64,000 bases of DNA, from assembly GCF_016918765.2 (NCBI RefSeq), contig NZ_CP092104.1, positions 806,001-870,000 of the forward strand, in the 5' to 3' direction. The translations under genes were made by a program, and so were the position numbers. The first letter of the stretch is position 1. Each line of letters starts with the position of its first letter. This document shows positions 24,245 to 33,194 of this stretch, one piece after another. The stretch comes from Flagellatimonas centrodinii. Its GTDB lineage: Bacteria; Pseudomonadota; Gammaproteobacteria; Nevskiales; Nevskiaceae. The notes under the pieces were generated by a model. The model was not told the DNA's origin. It searched no databases and saw only the letters and a list, made by a program, of their open reading frames with translations.

Positions 24245-25072
24245 CTACGCAGCGGCAGCAAGCCGCTGCATGGGGGTAATGCCACCAAGTGCCATATTTG
24301 GCCTTTCGTGATTGTACGACCAGAGCCAGTCGGTGGCGGATTGCTGCACCTGCTCGATGCTGTGAAACAGGTGTTGACTCAGCCAGTCGTAGCGTACGGT
24401 TCGGTTGTAGCGCTCGACATAGGCATTTTGCTGCGGCTTTCCCGGCTGGATGTATTCGATGCGGATGCCTTTCTCCCTGGCCCAGGTCATGAGCGCGCCA
24501 CTGATCAGTTCCGGGCCGTTGTCGCACCTCAGGACCCGCGGTGTGCCGCGCCATTCGATGATCTGCTCCAGGCTGCGGATAACCCGTGTCGATGGCAGCG
24601 ATAGATCCACTTCGATCCCGAGCCCTTCCCGGTTGTAGTCATCCAGCACGTTGAACAACCGAAAGCTGCGGCCGTCACTGAGCTGGTCGTGCATGAAGTC
24701 CATCGACCAGACCTCGTTACATGCCAGCGGTACTGTCAGGGGCCGCGGCAGCTGTCGCAGCAGCCGCTTCTTCGGTTTGATGCGGAGATTGAGCTCCAGT
24801 TCGCGATATATCCGGTAGACGCGCTTGTGGTTCCACCCGAACCCCTTGACGTTGCGCAGGTACAGGAAGCACAGCCCAAAGCCCCAGTTGCGGTAGGTAC
24901 TGGTGAGCCGCACCAGCCAATCGGCAATGCGCACGTTTTCAGGCTCGGCTTTGGCCTGGTACCGGTAGCAGGTCTCGCTGACCTGAAAGGTCACACAGGC
25001 CTGCCGGATGCTGATCGCCTTGGAAGTTACCGCCCATCGGGCCATCTCTCGGCGCTGAGATGGCCTCACCAT
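24245..25072 (-). CDS. IS3-family transposase OrfB (DDE integrase)
   Basis: A 275-residue integrase-type catalytic subunit, normally produced as an OrfAB fusion by -1 frameshifting at the A7 run. It has an HTH_21-like region ([30 protein letters not shown]) and the rve core with [10 protein letters not shown] (first Asp), LRCDNGPEL (second Asp) and [23 protein letters not shown] (Glu). It ends with the usual [18 protein letters not shown]. Intact. Confidence 0.92.
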   Translation of the reverse strand: MVRPSQRREMARWAVTSKAISIRQACVTFQVSETCYRYQAKAEPENVRIADWLVRLTSTYRNWGFGLCFLYLRNVKGFGWNHKRVYRIYRELELNLRIKPKKRLLRQLPRPLTVPLACNEVWSMDFMHDQLSDGRSFRLFNVLDDYNREGLGIEVDLSLPSTRVIRSLEQIIEWRGTPRVLRCDNGPELISGALMTWAREKGIRIEYIQPGKPQQNAYVERYNRTVRYDWLSQHLFHSIEQVQQSATDWLWSYNHERPNMALGGITPMQRLAAAA

Positions 25073-25332
25073 TTTTTTGACAGCGCTTCCTTCAGCAGCT
25101 CCGCGCTCATCTGGGACTCGGCGTACATCTTCTTCAGCCGCCGGTTCTCGTCCTCCAGCTCCTTCATCCGGGTGAGCTGCGAGACGTCCAAGCCGCCGAA
25201 CTTCGACCGCCACTTGTAGAACGTCGCCGAGCTGATGCCGTGCTCCCGGCACAGCTCAGGCACGGGCGCGCCACCTTCTGCCTGCTTCAACACCGCCATG
25301 ATCTGGCTGTCGGTAAATCGTGATTTCCGCAT
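25066..25332 (-). CDS. IS3-family transposase OrfA
   Basis: An 88-residue helix-turn-helix and leucine-zipper protein: [20 protein letters not shown], then [16 protein letters not shown] and a coiled coil [17 protein letters not shown]. It binds IS ends and regulates transposition. Its end, LSKKW, is encoded by the slippery run. Confidence 0.92.
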   Translation of the reverse strand: MRKSRFTDSQIMAVLKQAEGGAPVPELCREHGISSATFYKWRSKFGGLDVSQLTRMKELEDENRRLKKMYAESQMSAELLKEALSKKW

Positions 25333-25403
25333 GGGAACCTCCTCGACTCAGGTTACGAGAAAATTCCACTCCCGGCTGCCGCTATCCTGTGGGGGGATTA
25401 CCA

Positions 25404-25473
25404 ATGGATCAGCCATAGCGGGGCTGAGGTAGTGCTCATAAGTTTCTGCCGGGCTCGGCGCGTCGTTAGTCAT
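25404..25473 (-). pseudogene. N-terminal remnant of a methyltransferase-like gene cut by the IS
   Basis: An ATG at 25473 with AGGAG seven bases upstream opens a frame reading SPAETYEHYLSPAMADPL, which enters the IS at 25403. The motif resembles the start of class I SAM-dependent methyltransferases (SPAExYExYxxPAM). The downstream body is not visible in the window. Confidence 0.45.
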
Positions 25474-25812
25474 TTACTTGCTCCTTGGTCCGTTAGTCGC
25501 CCAACCCGATCTGCGCAGACCAAACACAAATTCGTAGAGGGGAAAGCGTGCGAGATACCCTCGGTCTATCGTTTTCTCATACCTTGGCCCACGTGGTGCC
25601 GGGCAGCGGTCTGCGGCTCTAGCGCTAAGAGGAAGCTCACCATGCCAAAGCGGTGGTACAACGGCACAGCTCTATCGCCTGGCAATGGCTTGAAGACGAA
25701 GTCATGCCAACCGTTATCAACTCTGGCCGGCGCTGGCGTCCTTGCCAACTACCAATCTGGCGCTAGCAGGAATTCCTGATGTGCCTTAGCTAGTTTCAAG
25801 GTGTCGCTTTAT
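25474..25812. other. About 340 bases without a recognisable gene
   Basis: Between the cut methyltransferase start and the copper ATPase end I see no convincing coding frame, RNA gene or repeat. Short frames on both strands lack ribosome sites and family features. The region is AT-richer than the chromosome around it. Confidence 0.5.
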
Positions 25813-28143
25813 TTAGGTTGATCTGCGAAGCCGGAGGGCATTGAACACCACTGACGCCGAACTCAAGCTCATAGCCAATGCGGCAAACATCGGCGAAAGA
25901 AGAAGGCCCGCAAACGGGTACAAGACGCCTGCTGCAAGCGGTACACCCAGCGCGTTGTAAACAAATGCGAAGCCGAGGTTCTGCTTCATATTGCGGACGG
26001 TCTTCTCCGACAGGAAGCGAGCCGTGGAAATACCGCGCAGGTCCCCCCTAACCAATGTGACTTGCGCGCTGTTCATGGCCACATCAGTTCCGGTCCCCAT
26101 GGCAATGCCGACATTGGCCTTGGCCAGAGCCGGCGCATCATTGATGCCGTCGCCCGCCATCGCAACGATCCGTCCTTCGGATTGAAGCTTATTTACCAAA
26201 TCGAGCTTGTCGCTAGGGGTCACTTCACCAATAATCTCGTCGATGCCCAACCGTTCAGCAACAGCCCTCGCTGTAGAGACGCCATCTCCAGTGGCCATGA
26301 TGATGCGGATCCCCGCTGCCTTCAGGGCGTCCACGGCCTCAGGGGTGGTTTCTTTGATGGGGTCAGAAACCGCCAACAAGCCAGCGAGTTTGCCGTCCAC
26401 TGCCAGATACATAACGCTCGCACCCCTGGTTCGGAAACTTTCGGCAGTATCGCTCAGCTCGGCCACGTCGACGTTCTCCTGCTCCATGACCGCGGTGTTA
26501 CCCAGCGCGAGCGGTTTGCCATCCACCCGACCGCTCACGCCGATACCGCTGCCGGATTCAAATTCTTCCACCGGGCTTAGATTCAGCCCGCGCTCGCGAG
26601 CGGCGCTGACGATGGCATCGGCGAGGGGGTGTTCGCTACCTTGATCCAAGCTGGCTGCAATTCGTAGGACTTCATCGGCGTCCATGTTGCCAGCGGAAAC
26701 GGCTTGATCGAAGACTGGACGGCCTTCAGTCAAGGTGCCCGTCTTATCAACGATGAGCGTATCGACTTTCCGCAAATTCTCTATTGCTGCGGCGTCGCGG
26801 AACAGCACGCCCTGGGTGGCTCCCCGGCCCGTTACCACCATTACAGACATCGGCGTAGCGAGCCCCAGCGCACAAGGGCAGGCGATGATCAATACAGCCA
26901 CTGCGTTAATCAGTCCATAGACCCAACTTGGCTGCGGGCCGAAAACTCCCCAGACAAAGAATGTCGTGATTGCGATCACGACCACAGCCATCACGAAGTA
27001 GCCGGCCACGAGGTCAGCCATCCGCTGCATTGGCGCCCGAGAGCGCTGGGCTTGTGCAACAAGTTGGACAATTTGCGACAGTACCGTGGCTGAACCTACT
27101 TTTTCTGCTCGTATCACTAACGCGCCGGACGTATTCATGGTCCCGCCAATAACTTTGTCACCGGGGCGTTTGCTGACTGGAATAGGTTCTCCGGTAAGCA
27201 TGGATTCATCGAGTGAGCTGTTGCCTTCTTCGACGACCCCATCAACGGGTACTTTTTCCCCGGGTCGCACTCGCAGGCGATCACCTTCGTGAACATGCGT
27301 CAGCGGTACATCCTCTTCAGTTCCGTCTGCATTGATACGACGGGCAGTTTTGGGTGCTAAACCCAGCAATGACCTGATAGCAGCGGAGGTCTGCGATCGG
27401 GCGCGGAGTTCGAGAACCTGGCCAAAAAGGGTTAGTGAGATGATGACCACCGCAGCTTCGAAGTAAACGCCAACGCGCCCCATCGACTGGAAGGTTTCGG
27501 GGAAAATACCCGGAGCCACCGTTGCGATCGTGCTGTAGATGAATGCCGCTCCCGTACCCAAACCAATGAGCGTCCACATGTTGGGACTGCGGTTGATAAC
27601 AGACTGCCAGCCGCGTACGAAAAATGGCTGCCCTGCCCATAGCACCACCGGTAATGACAGTACGAGCTCAATCCATGTCTGCATGTCCATGTTGAACCAG
27701 CCAAGCTGAGGACCGAACATCGCCAACACGGTGACCACGATGGTGAAAGGCAGCGTCCACCAAAATCGTCGAGAAAAATCTTTTAGTTCTGGATTGTCGT
27801 CATCGAGGCTGGGCATGAGCGGCTCAAGTGCCATGCCGCACTTCGGACAGCTTCCGGGGTGGTCCTGTTGAATTTCAGGATGCATCGGGCAAGTGTAGAT
27901 TGTGCCAGGCTCTACTTGTCCGACAGGTTCTTCTTTATTTCGCGGTGCAGTGAATTTCTCAGGCTCGCTTCCGAACGTGTGCATACACTTTGCACTACAA
28001 AAATAAAAAGACTTTTCTTCATGTGCAACGTGATAGGGAGACTCTTCTGTTACATTCATCCCGCACACAGGATCGGTAAGCTGCGACCCGAAGTCCTGTT
28101 TTTTTACGGCCTGATTATGGGACCGTTCATTGTTCTCCGCCAT
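25813..28143 (-). CDS. Copper-exporting P1B-type ATPase with YHS and metal-binding N-terminus
   Basis: A 776-residue ATPase that would pump Cu+ from the cytoplasm. The N-terminus has a YHS domain (DPVCGMNV to about 65) and a heavy-metal-binding domain (YTCPMHPEI to CPKCGMAL, about 83-113) instead of a CxxC HMA domain. Membrane and catalytic motifs follow: the TGES-type actuator loop [12 protein letters not shown] in [28 protein letters not shown], and [13 protein letters not shown]. It ends about 140 bases after the copS stop on the same strand and could be co-transcribed, though the intergenic gap allows its own promoter. Confidence 0.95.
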   Translation of the reverse strand: MAENNERSHNQAVKKQDFGSQLTDPVCGMNVTEESPYHVAHEEKSFYFCSAKCMHTFGSEPEKFTAPRNKEEPVGQVEPGTIYTCPMHPEIQQDHPGSCPKCGMALEPLMPSLDDDNPELKDFSRRFWWTLPFTIVVTVLAMFGPQLGWFNMDMQTWIELVLSLPVVLWAGQPFFVRGWQSVINRSPNMWTLIGLGTGAAFIYSTIATVAPGIFPETFQSMGRVGVYFEAAVVIISLTLFGQVLELRARSQTSAAIRSLLGLAPKTARRINADGTEEDVPLTHVHEGDRLRVRPGEKVPVDGVVEEGNSSLDESMLTGEPIPVSKRPGDKVIGGTMNTSGALVIRAEKVGSATVLSQIVQLVAQAQRSRAPMQRMADLVAGYFVMAVVVIAITTFFVWGVFGPQPSWVYGLINAVAVLIIACPCALGLATPMSVMVVTGRGATQGVLFRDAAAIENLRKVDTLIVDKTGTLTEGRPVFDQAVSAGNMDADEVLRIAASLDQGSEHPLADAIVSAARERGLNLSPVEEFESGSGIGVSGRVDGKPLALGNTAVMEQENVDVAELSDTAESFRTRGASVMYLAVDGKLAGLLAVSDPIKETTPEAVDALKAAGIRIIMATGDGVSTARAVAERLGIDEIIGEVTPSDKLDLVNKLQSEGRIVAMAGDGINDAPALAKANVGIAMGTGTDVAMNSAQVTLVRGDLRGISTARFLSEKTVRNMKQNLGFAFVYNALGVPLAAGVLYPFAGLLLSPMFAALAMSLSSASVVFNALRLRRST

Positions 28144-28281
28144 GACTATAAGACCTCTTCAGGAATAAGCGATACTTCGCGACTTAATGTGCGAGCACGA
28201 ACCCATCCGCGCGTCGCGATGAATACAATATTTTTCGGGTTACCCATCGTTTAGCCTAGCTTTGGTCGCAAACAAAGGGTT

Positions 28282-29691
28282 TCAAAAAGTATGCGGTAGC
28301 GTGATGACAAAGCGCGTAAGGCTGTCATCCGACTCCGCATGGACTCTACCCTTGTGCGCCTCGACGATAGTCTTGACAATCACCAGGCCCAACCCCGCGC
28401 CTTCACCTTTGCTCTGACGTGAAGGATCAACGCGGTAGAAGCGATCGAAGACTCGAGATAATGCTTGTCGCGGAATCTTTGGTCCGGGGTTTTCGACACT
28501 GATCGTGGTAGCTCCCACATCTTGATGCAGTCGAACAGCAATGCTTGCGCCGCGCGGCGTGTAACGGATCGCATTGGAAAGGAGATTGCTGAGTGCGCGG
28601 CGAAGCATTTCTCGATCGGCCTGTATCGGTGCTGCGCGCCCCTTGAGCTGCAACGAGACACCCCGATCTTCCACCCATGCCTCGAAATACTCGAACAATC
28701 CCTGGGTCGCTTCGGTGAGATCCACGGTCTCCAGATAGAGATCGTCCGGGGCGTTCTCGGTCTGTGCCAGAAACAGCATGTCGTTGATCATCCGATTCAG
28801 GCGCCCGAATTCCTCTAGGTTCGAGTAAAGAATTTCCCGGTACTCATCAGCGGAACGGGTCTGACCCACCGCCACTTCCGTCTGAGTGGTCAGGTTGGTG
28901 ACTGGCGTGCGCAGTTCATGGGCGATGTCGGCGGAGACATTGGCGAGCTGGGCGTATCCCTCCTCGATGCGCCCGAGCATAGCGTTGAACGAGGCGATGG
29001 TCTCTTCCAGTTCGATCGGTACTTCCTTCGGGTCCAATCGCATGTACAACTTGGAAGAGGTGATCGCTCGAATCTTTTCGTTGGCCCTGCGAATCGGTTT
29101 GTGCCCCCAGCGAACCGCACTCCAGGCCACCAGAATCACGATGCACATGACGACGCAGACCGTCCACCACTGGATGCGTTTAAAACTGCTGATGAATGTG
29201 AGATGGACACCGATATCCATCGCAACGGCTATCGTGTACTTTTCACTCAGGGTGTCATCGCCGCCGATCTGTAAAACAGCGCCGCGATAGTGCGTCCCGT
29301 TTTCTTCCCATATTGACATTTCCTGCTCACTTGCGAGATCGACAGGACGCTCATTCGCGGCAAAGCGCGCCAGATCGGGACCACCTCTGGGAGCATAGAG
29401 TGCTTCTCCAGCAGCATTGGCTACATAGTAGTAGACGCCATGGTGCCCACGGACTGCACGCTGCAAGGCCTGCGCATCGCTATTGTCATGCACCTCACCT
29501 AGCGCTCGGATCACCGAACTGGCTATCACCCTCAGCTCTTCTTCATCCATCTCGGCGAAGTGCTGATCCAATGATTTGACACTGATCCAGTTAAATATCA
29601 GAAATACCAGCAGCATCGCCAGGCCGACCAACCAGGTTATCCGCAGCGCGAGTGAGGCTGGACGGCGGGCGATAGCAGGCTTATTCGTCAT
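28282..29691 (-). CDS. copS: Heavy-metal sensor histidine kinase (CopS/CusS family)
   Basis: A 469-residue membrane kinase. TM helix 1 ([21 protein letters not shown]) and TM helix 2 ([16 protein letters not shown]) enclose a periplasmic sensor. HAMP follows, then the H box [16 protein letters not shown] box [11 protein letters not shown], a degenerate G1 (VENPGPKIP) typical of CusS proteins, and [10 protein letters not shown]. It would sense periplasmic copper (or silver) and phosphorylate CopR. The ATG at 29691 overlaps the copR stop by 11 bases; longer upstream starts would lie inside copR. Confidence 0.93.
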   Translation of the reverse strand: MTNKPAIARRPASLALRITWLVGLAMLLVFLIFNWISVKSLDQHFAEMDEEELRVIASSVIRALGEVHDNSDAQALQRAVRGHHGVYYYVANAAGEALYAPRGGPDLARFAANERPVDLASEQEMSIWEENGTHYRGAVLQIGGDDTLSEKYTIAVAMDIGVHLTFISSFKRIQWWTVCVVMCIVILVAWSAVRWGHKPIRRANEKIRAITSSKLYMRLDPKEVPIELEETIASFNAMLGRIEEGYAQLANVSADIAHELRTPVTNLTTQTEVAVGQTRSADEYREILYSNLEEFGRLNRMINDMLFLAQTENAPDDLYLETVDLTEATQGLFEYFEAWVEDRGVSLQLKGRAAPIQADREMLRRALSNLLSNAIRYTPRGASIAVRLHQDVGATTISVENPGPKIPRQALSRVFDRFYRVDPSRQSKGEGAGLGLVIVKTIVEAHKGRVHAESDDSLTRFVITLPHTF

Positions 29692-30379
29692 CCGGAACAT
29701 CCAGCGTATAGCCCATGCCCCTGACGGTATGAATGAGCTTGGGCTCGAAGTCATCATCGATCTTCGCCCGCAGCCGACGAATCGCAACATCGATCACATT
29801 GGTGTCGCTGTCGAAGTTCATGTCCCAGACCTGGGACGCGATCAGCGAGCGCGGCAACACTTCACCCTGGCGACGCGCCAACAACTCAAGCAGCGCGAAC
29901 TCCTTGTTGGTCAGATTGATACGCCGTCCGCCGCGGATCGCGCGCCGCCGAGCCAGGTCCAGTTCTAGATCCACGATCTGCATGCGGTCGTGGTGGATAG
30001 GCATGGCGCCGCGACGCAGCAAAGTGCGCACACGGGCAAGCAGCTCGGCAAAAACGAACGGCTTAATCAGGTAATCATCGGCACCCAGCTCCAGCCCCTG
30101 CACGCGATCATCCACATTGCCACGTGCGGTCAGGAACAACACCGGAACCTGGTTGCCGGCCGCTCTGATTGATTGCAGAATGCGCCAGCCGTCTATATCA
30201 GGAAGCATGACATCAAGCATGATCAGGTCGTAGGCTTCGGTCATGGCCATGTGGTGACCATCGAGCCCGTTGCGCGCCAAGTCAACTACAAACCCTGCTT
30301 CCGTAAGGCCCTGACGAACATAGTCCGCCGTCTTGTTCTCGTCTTCGACAACCAGCAGTTTCATCGTTGTGTTACTCAT
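29681..30379 (-). CDS. copR: OmpR-family copper response regulator (CopR/CusR)
   Basis: A 232-residue regulator. The receiver domain has [14 protein letters not shown], the phospho-acceptor Asp in [14 protein letters not shown] and the Lys of IKPF. The C-terminal winged helix includes [23 protein letters not shown] and [15 protein letters not shown]. It is the first gene of the leftward copRS pair. Palindromic boxes of the CopR/CusR type lie 90-125 bases upstream and probably drive both this operon and the divergent DUF305 gene. Confidence 0.94.
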   Translation of the reverse strand: MSNTTMKLLVVEDENKTADYVRQGLTEAGFVVDLARNGLDGHHMAMTEAYDLIMLDVMLPDIDGWRILQSIRAAGNQVPVLFLTARGNVDDRVQGLELGADDYLIKPFVFAELLARVRTLLRRGAMPIHHDRMQIVDLELDLARRRAIRGGRRINLTNKEFALLELLARRQGEVLPRSLIASQVWDMNFDSDTNVIDVAIRRLRAKIDDDFEPKLIHTVRGMGYTLDVPDDE

Positions 30380-30467
30380 GCGATGCCCGGGCCTTCCAGG
30401 GGAATCGGGTCAGGTGGCTTCAACCAGCAGCTTATCTAGCTGGACCTGCCAGAATGATGACGCGGAG

Positions 30468-30526
30468 ATTACAAAAATGTAATCGCAATGTCATCAGAAT
30501 GACAGCGACAGCTCCTCAGGATGACC
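30468..30526. promoter_or_regulatory. CopR-type operator cluster between copR and the DUF305 gene
   Basis: ATTACA-N4-TGTAAT (30468-30483) is followed by TGTCAT-N4-ATGACA (30489-30504) and a further ATGACC half-site at 30521. Half-sites start at 30468, 30478, 30489 and 30499, about one helical turn apart. This matches known CopR/CusR boxes in form. Confidence 0.7.
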
Positions 30527-30552
30527 ATTGAAGCTGGAGAAAGGGATTCGAG

Positions 30553-31068
30553 ATGGAGCACACTTCACACACGACTGACGATGGTCACGGGAAGAGAACA
30601 CATCGACCCTACCTGATGTTCTGGATCAACATGGGCCTCGCCCTGATTGCCATGTATATCGTCATGTTTACGATGATCGATGGCATCCACGACTTCCGGA
30701 ACAATCTCAACATGTTCTATATGGCGGTGACGATGTGGGCGCCTATGGGAATTTTCATGCTCGCAACGATGCCGCACATGTTTTCCAAGGGAGGTCTTAA
30801 CGTCGCGCTCTATGTACTTTTTGCCGTTTTAACGGTTGGATCGTTTACCGCGACGCGTGCGCAAATACTCATCAATGATCGCCAGTTCATCGATTCGATG
30901 ATTCCGCATCACTCCGGCGCGATCCTGATGTGCCGCGAAGCCGATCTCAATGACGCCGAGCTTGTGGACCTTTGCACTGAAATCATTAGAGCGCAGCGAT
31001 CCGAAATCGATCAGATGGAGCGAATTAGAACGCGCCTAGATGGCGGATCGTCACGCTCGCCGCAGTAG
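30553..31068 (+). CDS. DUF305 membrane protein of the copper island
   Basis: A 171-residue protein with a His-rich N-terminus (EHTSHTTDDGHGKRTHR), about three membrane helices (LALIAMYIVMFTMI; MGIFMLATMPHMF; VALYVLFAVLTVGSF) and a C-terminal DUF305 ferritin-like segment (RQFIDSMIPHHSGAILMCREA). The HHSGA motif is characteristic. The family is frequent in metal-resistance islands; metal binding in the periplasm is plausible. Divergent from copRS across the operator cluster. Confidence 0.88.
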   Translation: MEHTSHTTDDGHGKRTHRPYLMFWINMGLALIAMYIVMFTMIDGIHDFRNNLNMFYMAVTMWAPMGIFMLATMPHMFSKGGLNVALYVLFAVLTVGSFTATRAQILINDRQFIDSMIPHHSGAILMCREADLNDAELVDLCTEIIRAQRSEIDQMERIRTRLDGGSSRSPQ

Positions 31069-31252
31069 GGTTCAGTCAATTCGTCTGCAGATACCGCATT
31101 CATTGACGAACATTCTCGAAACTCGTACTTCCGATGACAGACATCTTGCTTCAATCAAGCACCAGAGAAACCTAGGCAGTAGGGTTGCAATCGCTGATGC
31201 TGGTTAAAGATGACAGCTGTCGAAAAACTTCGTGAGCGTATCGTTATTCTGA

Positions 31253-32026
31253 TTACATCCATCCCATGCGCAGCGGCATCCATATGGCCATTGCAATCAT
31301 AATGAGATTCTCCGTAAGGGAGACGAAGCCTAGCGGCACATTGCTGTTGCCTCCAACGCAGGCGCATTTGAGCTTGCGCTTGTCGATGTAGACCGCCTTA
31401 ATTACCGAGACGGCACCTACTGTACCGATGAACAGAGCCAGGGGCGATGCGACCCACATCAGAGCTCCGGCTAGCATCAAAACTCCCGCCAGCGTCTCGC
31501 CAAAGGCATAGAAATACGCATAGGGTACATAGTGGCGCGCCAGAAGATCGTAGTTGAGGAACATAGTCGAGAAACTTTCCACGTCCTGGAGTTTCTGCAC
31601 ACCGAGCAAGCACATGGCGACGGCAATTGACGCTTCGACGGCATGGATGCTGAACAAGGTTCCGGCGGCGAACCAGCTCACTGCAAACCCCATCAAGAGC
31701 GCAACGCTGAATAGCGCAATAATCGGCTGGTAGGTCGTCTCGTCCTTGCCGCGCAGCCGTTTGCCGAAGTGTTTGCGTGTATCGTCATAGCCGCCGATCC
31801 GCTCGCCTCCGATGAAAACTTGCGGTGTGGTCTTGACATCATGCTCTTGCATGAAACGATCGGCTTCCTCTCGCGTCGACAATGGATGGTCTTCGACCGA
31901 GAAACCCCGTCGTTCCAAGAACGACTTCGTCTTCAAACCATACGGACATAAGTGATCGCTCGTTGCCAGGCGATAGAGCGATGCCGTCGTACCACCGCTT
32001 CGGCCCGGGACAGCCTGCTTTGTCAT
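31253..32026 (-). CDS. Glutaredoxin-MauE/DoxX-like fusion membrane protein
   Basis: A 257-residue protein. The N-terminal about 85 residues are a glutaredoxin domain (SDHLCPYGLKTKSFLERRG, VKTTPQVFIGGERIGGYDDTR) with CPYG, i.e. a monothiol active site. The remainder has four membrane helices resembling MauE/DoxX-type redox proteins, with a Cys pair in KRKLKCACVGG. It may pass reducing equivalents through the membrane for thiol or copper handling. The ATG at 32026 has GAGG upstream; it ends the leftward cop operon. Confidence 0.85.
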   Translation of the reverse strand: MTKQAVPGRSGGTTASLYRLATSDHLCPYGLKTKSFLERRGFSVEDHPLSTREEADRFMQEHDVKTTPQVFIGGERIGGYDDTRKHFGKRLRGKDETTYQPIIALFSVALLMGFAVSWFAAGTLFSIHAVEASIAVAMCLLGVQKLQDVESFSTMFLNYDLLARHYVPYAYFYAFGETLAGVLMLAGALMWVASPLALFIGTVGAVSVIKAVYIDKRKLKCACVGGNSNVPLGFVSLTENLIMIAMAIWMPLRMGWM

Positions 32027-32235
32027 GGTAAACCTCCTCTTAGAACCAGAGCCGCCGGCCGATGTGCTCGGCCCACAGCCCACGGTACCCAGGTCGGGTT
32101 GTAGACGACCATCAGCGGTAGCGCGCCTTCAGCCGGAACATCGGCGGCCGCCGGAGCCGTCCTCGACATGAGGGGTGCTGACGACCAACATAATCGAGGC
32201 CTTACGTTTCAGGAGCGACATAGCGGTGGGCTCTC
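32027..32235 (-). other. Gap with a 30-codon frame and a possible broken gene
   Basis: A small frame at 32221-32129 (MSLLKRKASIMLVVSTPHVEDG...) has AGGAG ten bases upstream and directly follows copB. Further on, another frame carries LMVVYNPTWVPWAVG and a third ends GLWAEHIGRRLWF. This patchwork suggests a short gene disrupted by frameshifts. No family assigned. Confidence 0.35.
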
Positions 32236-33189
32236 CTAGAACCAGATGCGCACGCCCGCGACAACGCGCGTGTCCTCGATGTCGCGGGACTGTTCGCGCC
32301 GGTAGTCGGCGGTGCCACCGTATGCGCGCTCCCACACCACGCCGATGTAGGGCGCGAACTGACGATGGAACTCGTAGCGTAGACGGAAGCCAGCCTCCAG
32401 CGTGCTCAGGCCGCTACCGATGCCGCGCTTCCGATCGTCTTGTCCCCATACTTCGGCCTCGACCAGCCACGTCCCGATCAGGCGGTTGGTGAACAGCGTT
32501 TCGTACTCGGCCTCAAGCCCAAGACCGGTCTGACCCGATTGGCCGAAATAGGCGGTCGCCTCGACTTCGAACATGTACGGCGCCAGACCCATCACACCGA
32601 CGGCAGCGAAGGTCTGCGACGGCCCTTCCCCAAAGTCGTGGCGAACACCGGCGACCAGGTCCCACCACCGTGCGATTGCGCGGCCATAAAGCACTTCGAC
32701 ATCGGCCGACTCGACGCTGCCGTCGATTGATTCGCCCTCGCTGCGCACCCATACGCGGTCCAGGTCGGTGCCAATCCAGCCGCTGCCTTCCCAGCCGATG
32801 GCGCTGCCTTCGTCCGCGTCCCAGGTTTCGAGCCTGTTGAGCAACGCGAACCAGTGCACGCCGTCGTCGTGAACGGTGTGTCCAGCGACATCGGGGAATG
32901 CTGCCTCGCGATCGGAATCGGTCACCGCCGGAATCGGTTCGCGCGGCGCGGCGTTCGCCGGCAGGTCTTGTCCTTGCATGCCGGCATGTTCTTCGGTCGT
33001 CATGCCTTCCATGTCGTGGCCCATAGCGGAGTGGTCCATCTCCTCCATGGATTCCGCGGGCGGCATACCGTGCCCCATCGCGGAATGGTCCATTTCCTGT
33101 GTGAAGACTGGCGCGGATACACCGCCCAGCGCGAGCGCGATCGCAACGCCGAGTAAACGCGTGCGTGTGATGGCAGGTATCGATTTCAT
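32236..33189 (-). CDS. copB: Copper resistance outer membrane protein CopB
   Basis: A 317-residue protein. Signal peptide at about 1-28 (LLGVAIALALGGVSAPVFTQ). A Met/His-rich segment (MDHSAMGHGM repeated, EEMDHSAMGHDM, EHAGM) probably binds copper. The C-terminal beta-barrel has GWEGSGWIGTDLDRVWVRSEGE and ends VVAGVRIWF. It acts with CopA in periplasmic sequestration or export across the outer membrane. The ATG at 33189 has GGAGG at good spacing; another ATG at 33198 overlaps the copA stop but sits too close to that site. Confidence 0.93.
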   Translation of the reverse strand: MKSIPAITRTRLLGVAIALALGGVSAPVFTQEMDHSAMGHGMPPAESMEEMDHSAMGHDMEGMTTEEHAGMQGQDLPANAAPREPIPAVTDSDREAAFPDVAGHTVHDDGVHWFALLNRLETWDADEGSAIGWEGSGWIGTDLDRVWVRSEGESIDGSVESADVEVLYGRAIARWWDLVAGVRHDFGEGPSQTFAAVGVMGLAPYMFEVEATAYFGQSGQTGLGLEAEYETLFTNRLIGTWLVEAEVWGQDDRKRGIGSGLSTLEAGFRLRYEFHRQFAPYIGVVWERAYGGTADYRREQSRDIEDTRVVAGVRIWF

Positions 33190-33194
33190 GAGTT

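Larger units (their letters stand above)
24206..25403 (-). mobile_element. IS3-family insertion sequence
   Basis: About 1.2 kb bounded by perfect 14-base inverted repeats, TGGTAATCCCCCCA at 24206-24219 and its complement at 25390-25403, with weaker similarity continuing inward to an AGTGGA element. It contains orfA and orfB overlapping at an A7 slippery run (25072-25078, minus strand), as expected for a -1 frameshift transposase. Flanking triplets (GTA and ATG) do not match, so no target duplication is visible. Confidence 0.88.

Noticed and set aside
25432-25779. 115-codon rightward frame next to the left IS
   Set aside because: No ribosome site, no recognisable domain, irregular composition; treated as non-coding.
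31069-31252. ATGACA and GACAGCTGTC sites between DUF305 and fusion genes as CopR operators
   Set aside because: The two genes converge here, so no promoter is expected; the palindrome may be chance or a terminator relic.
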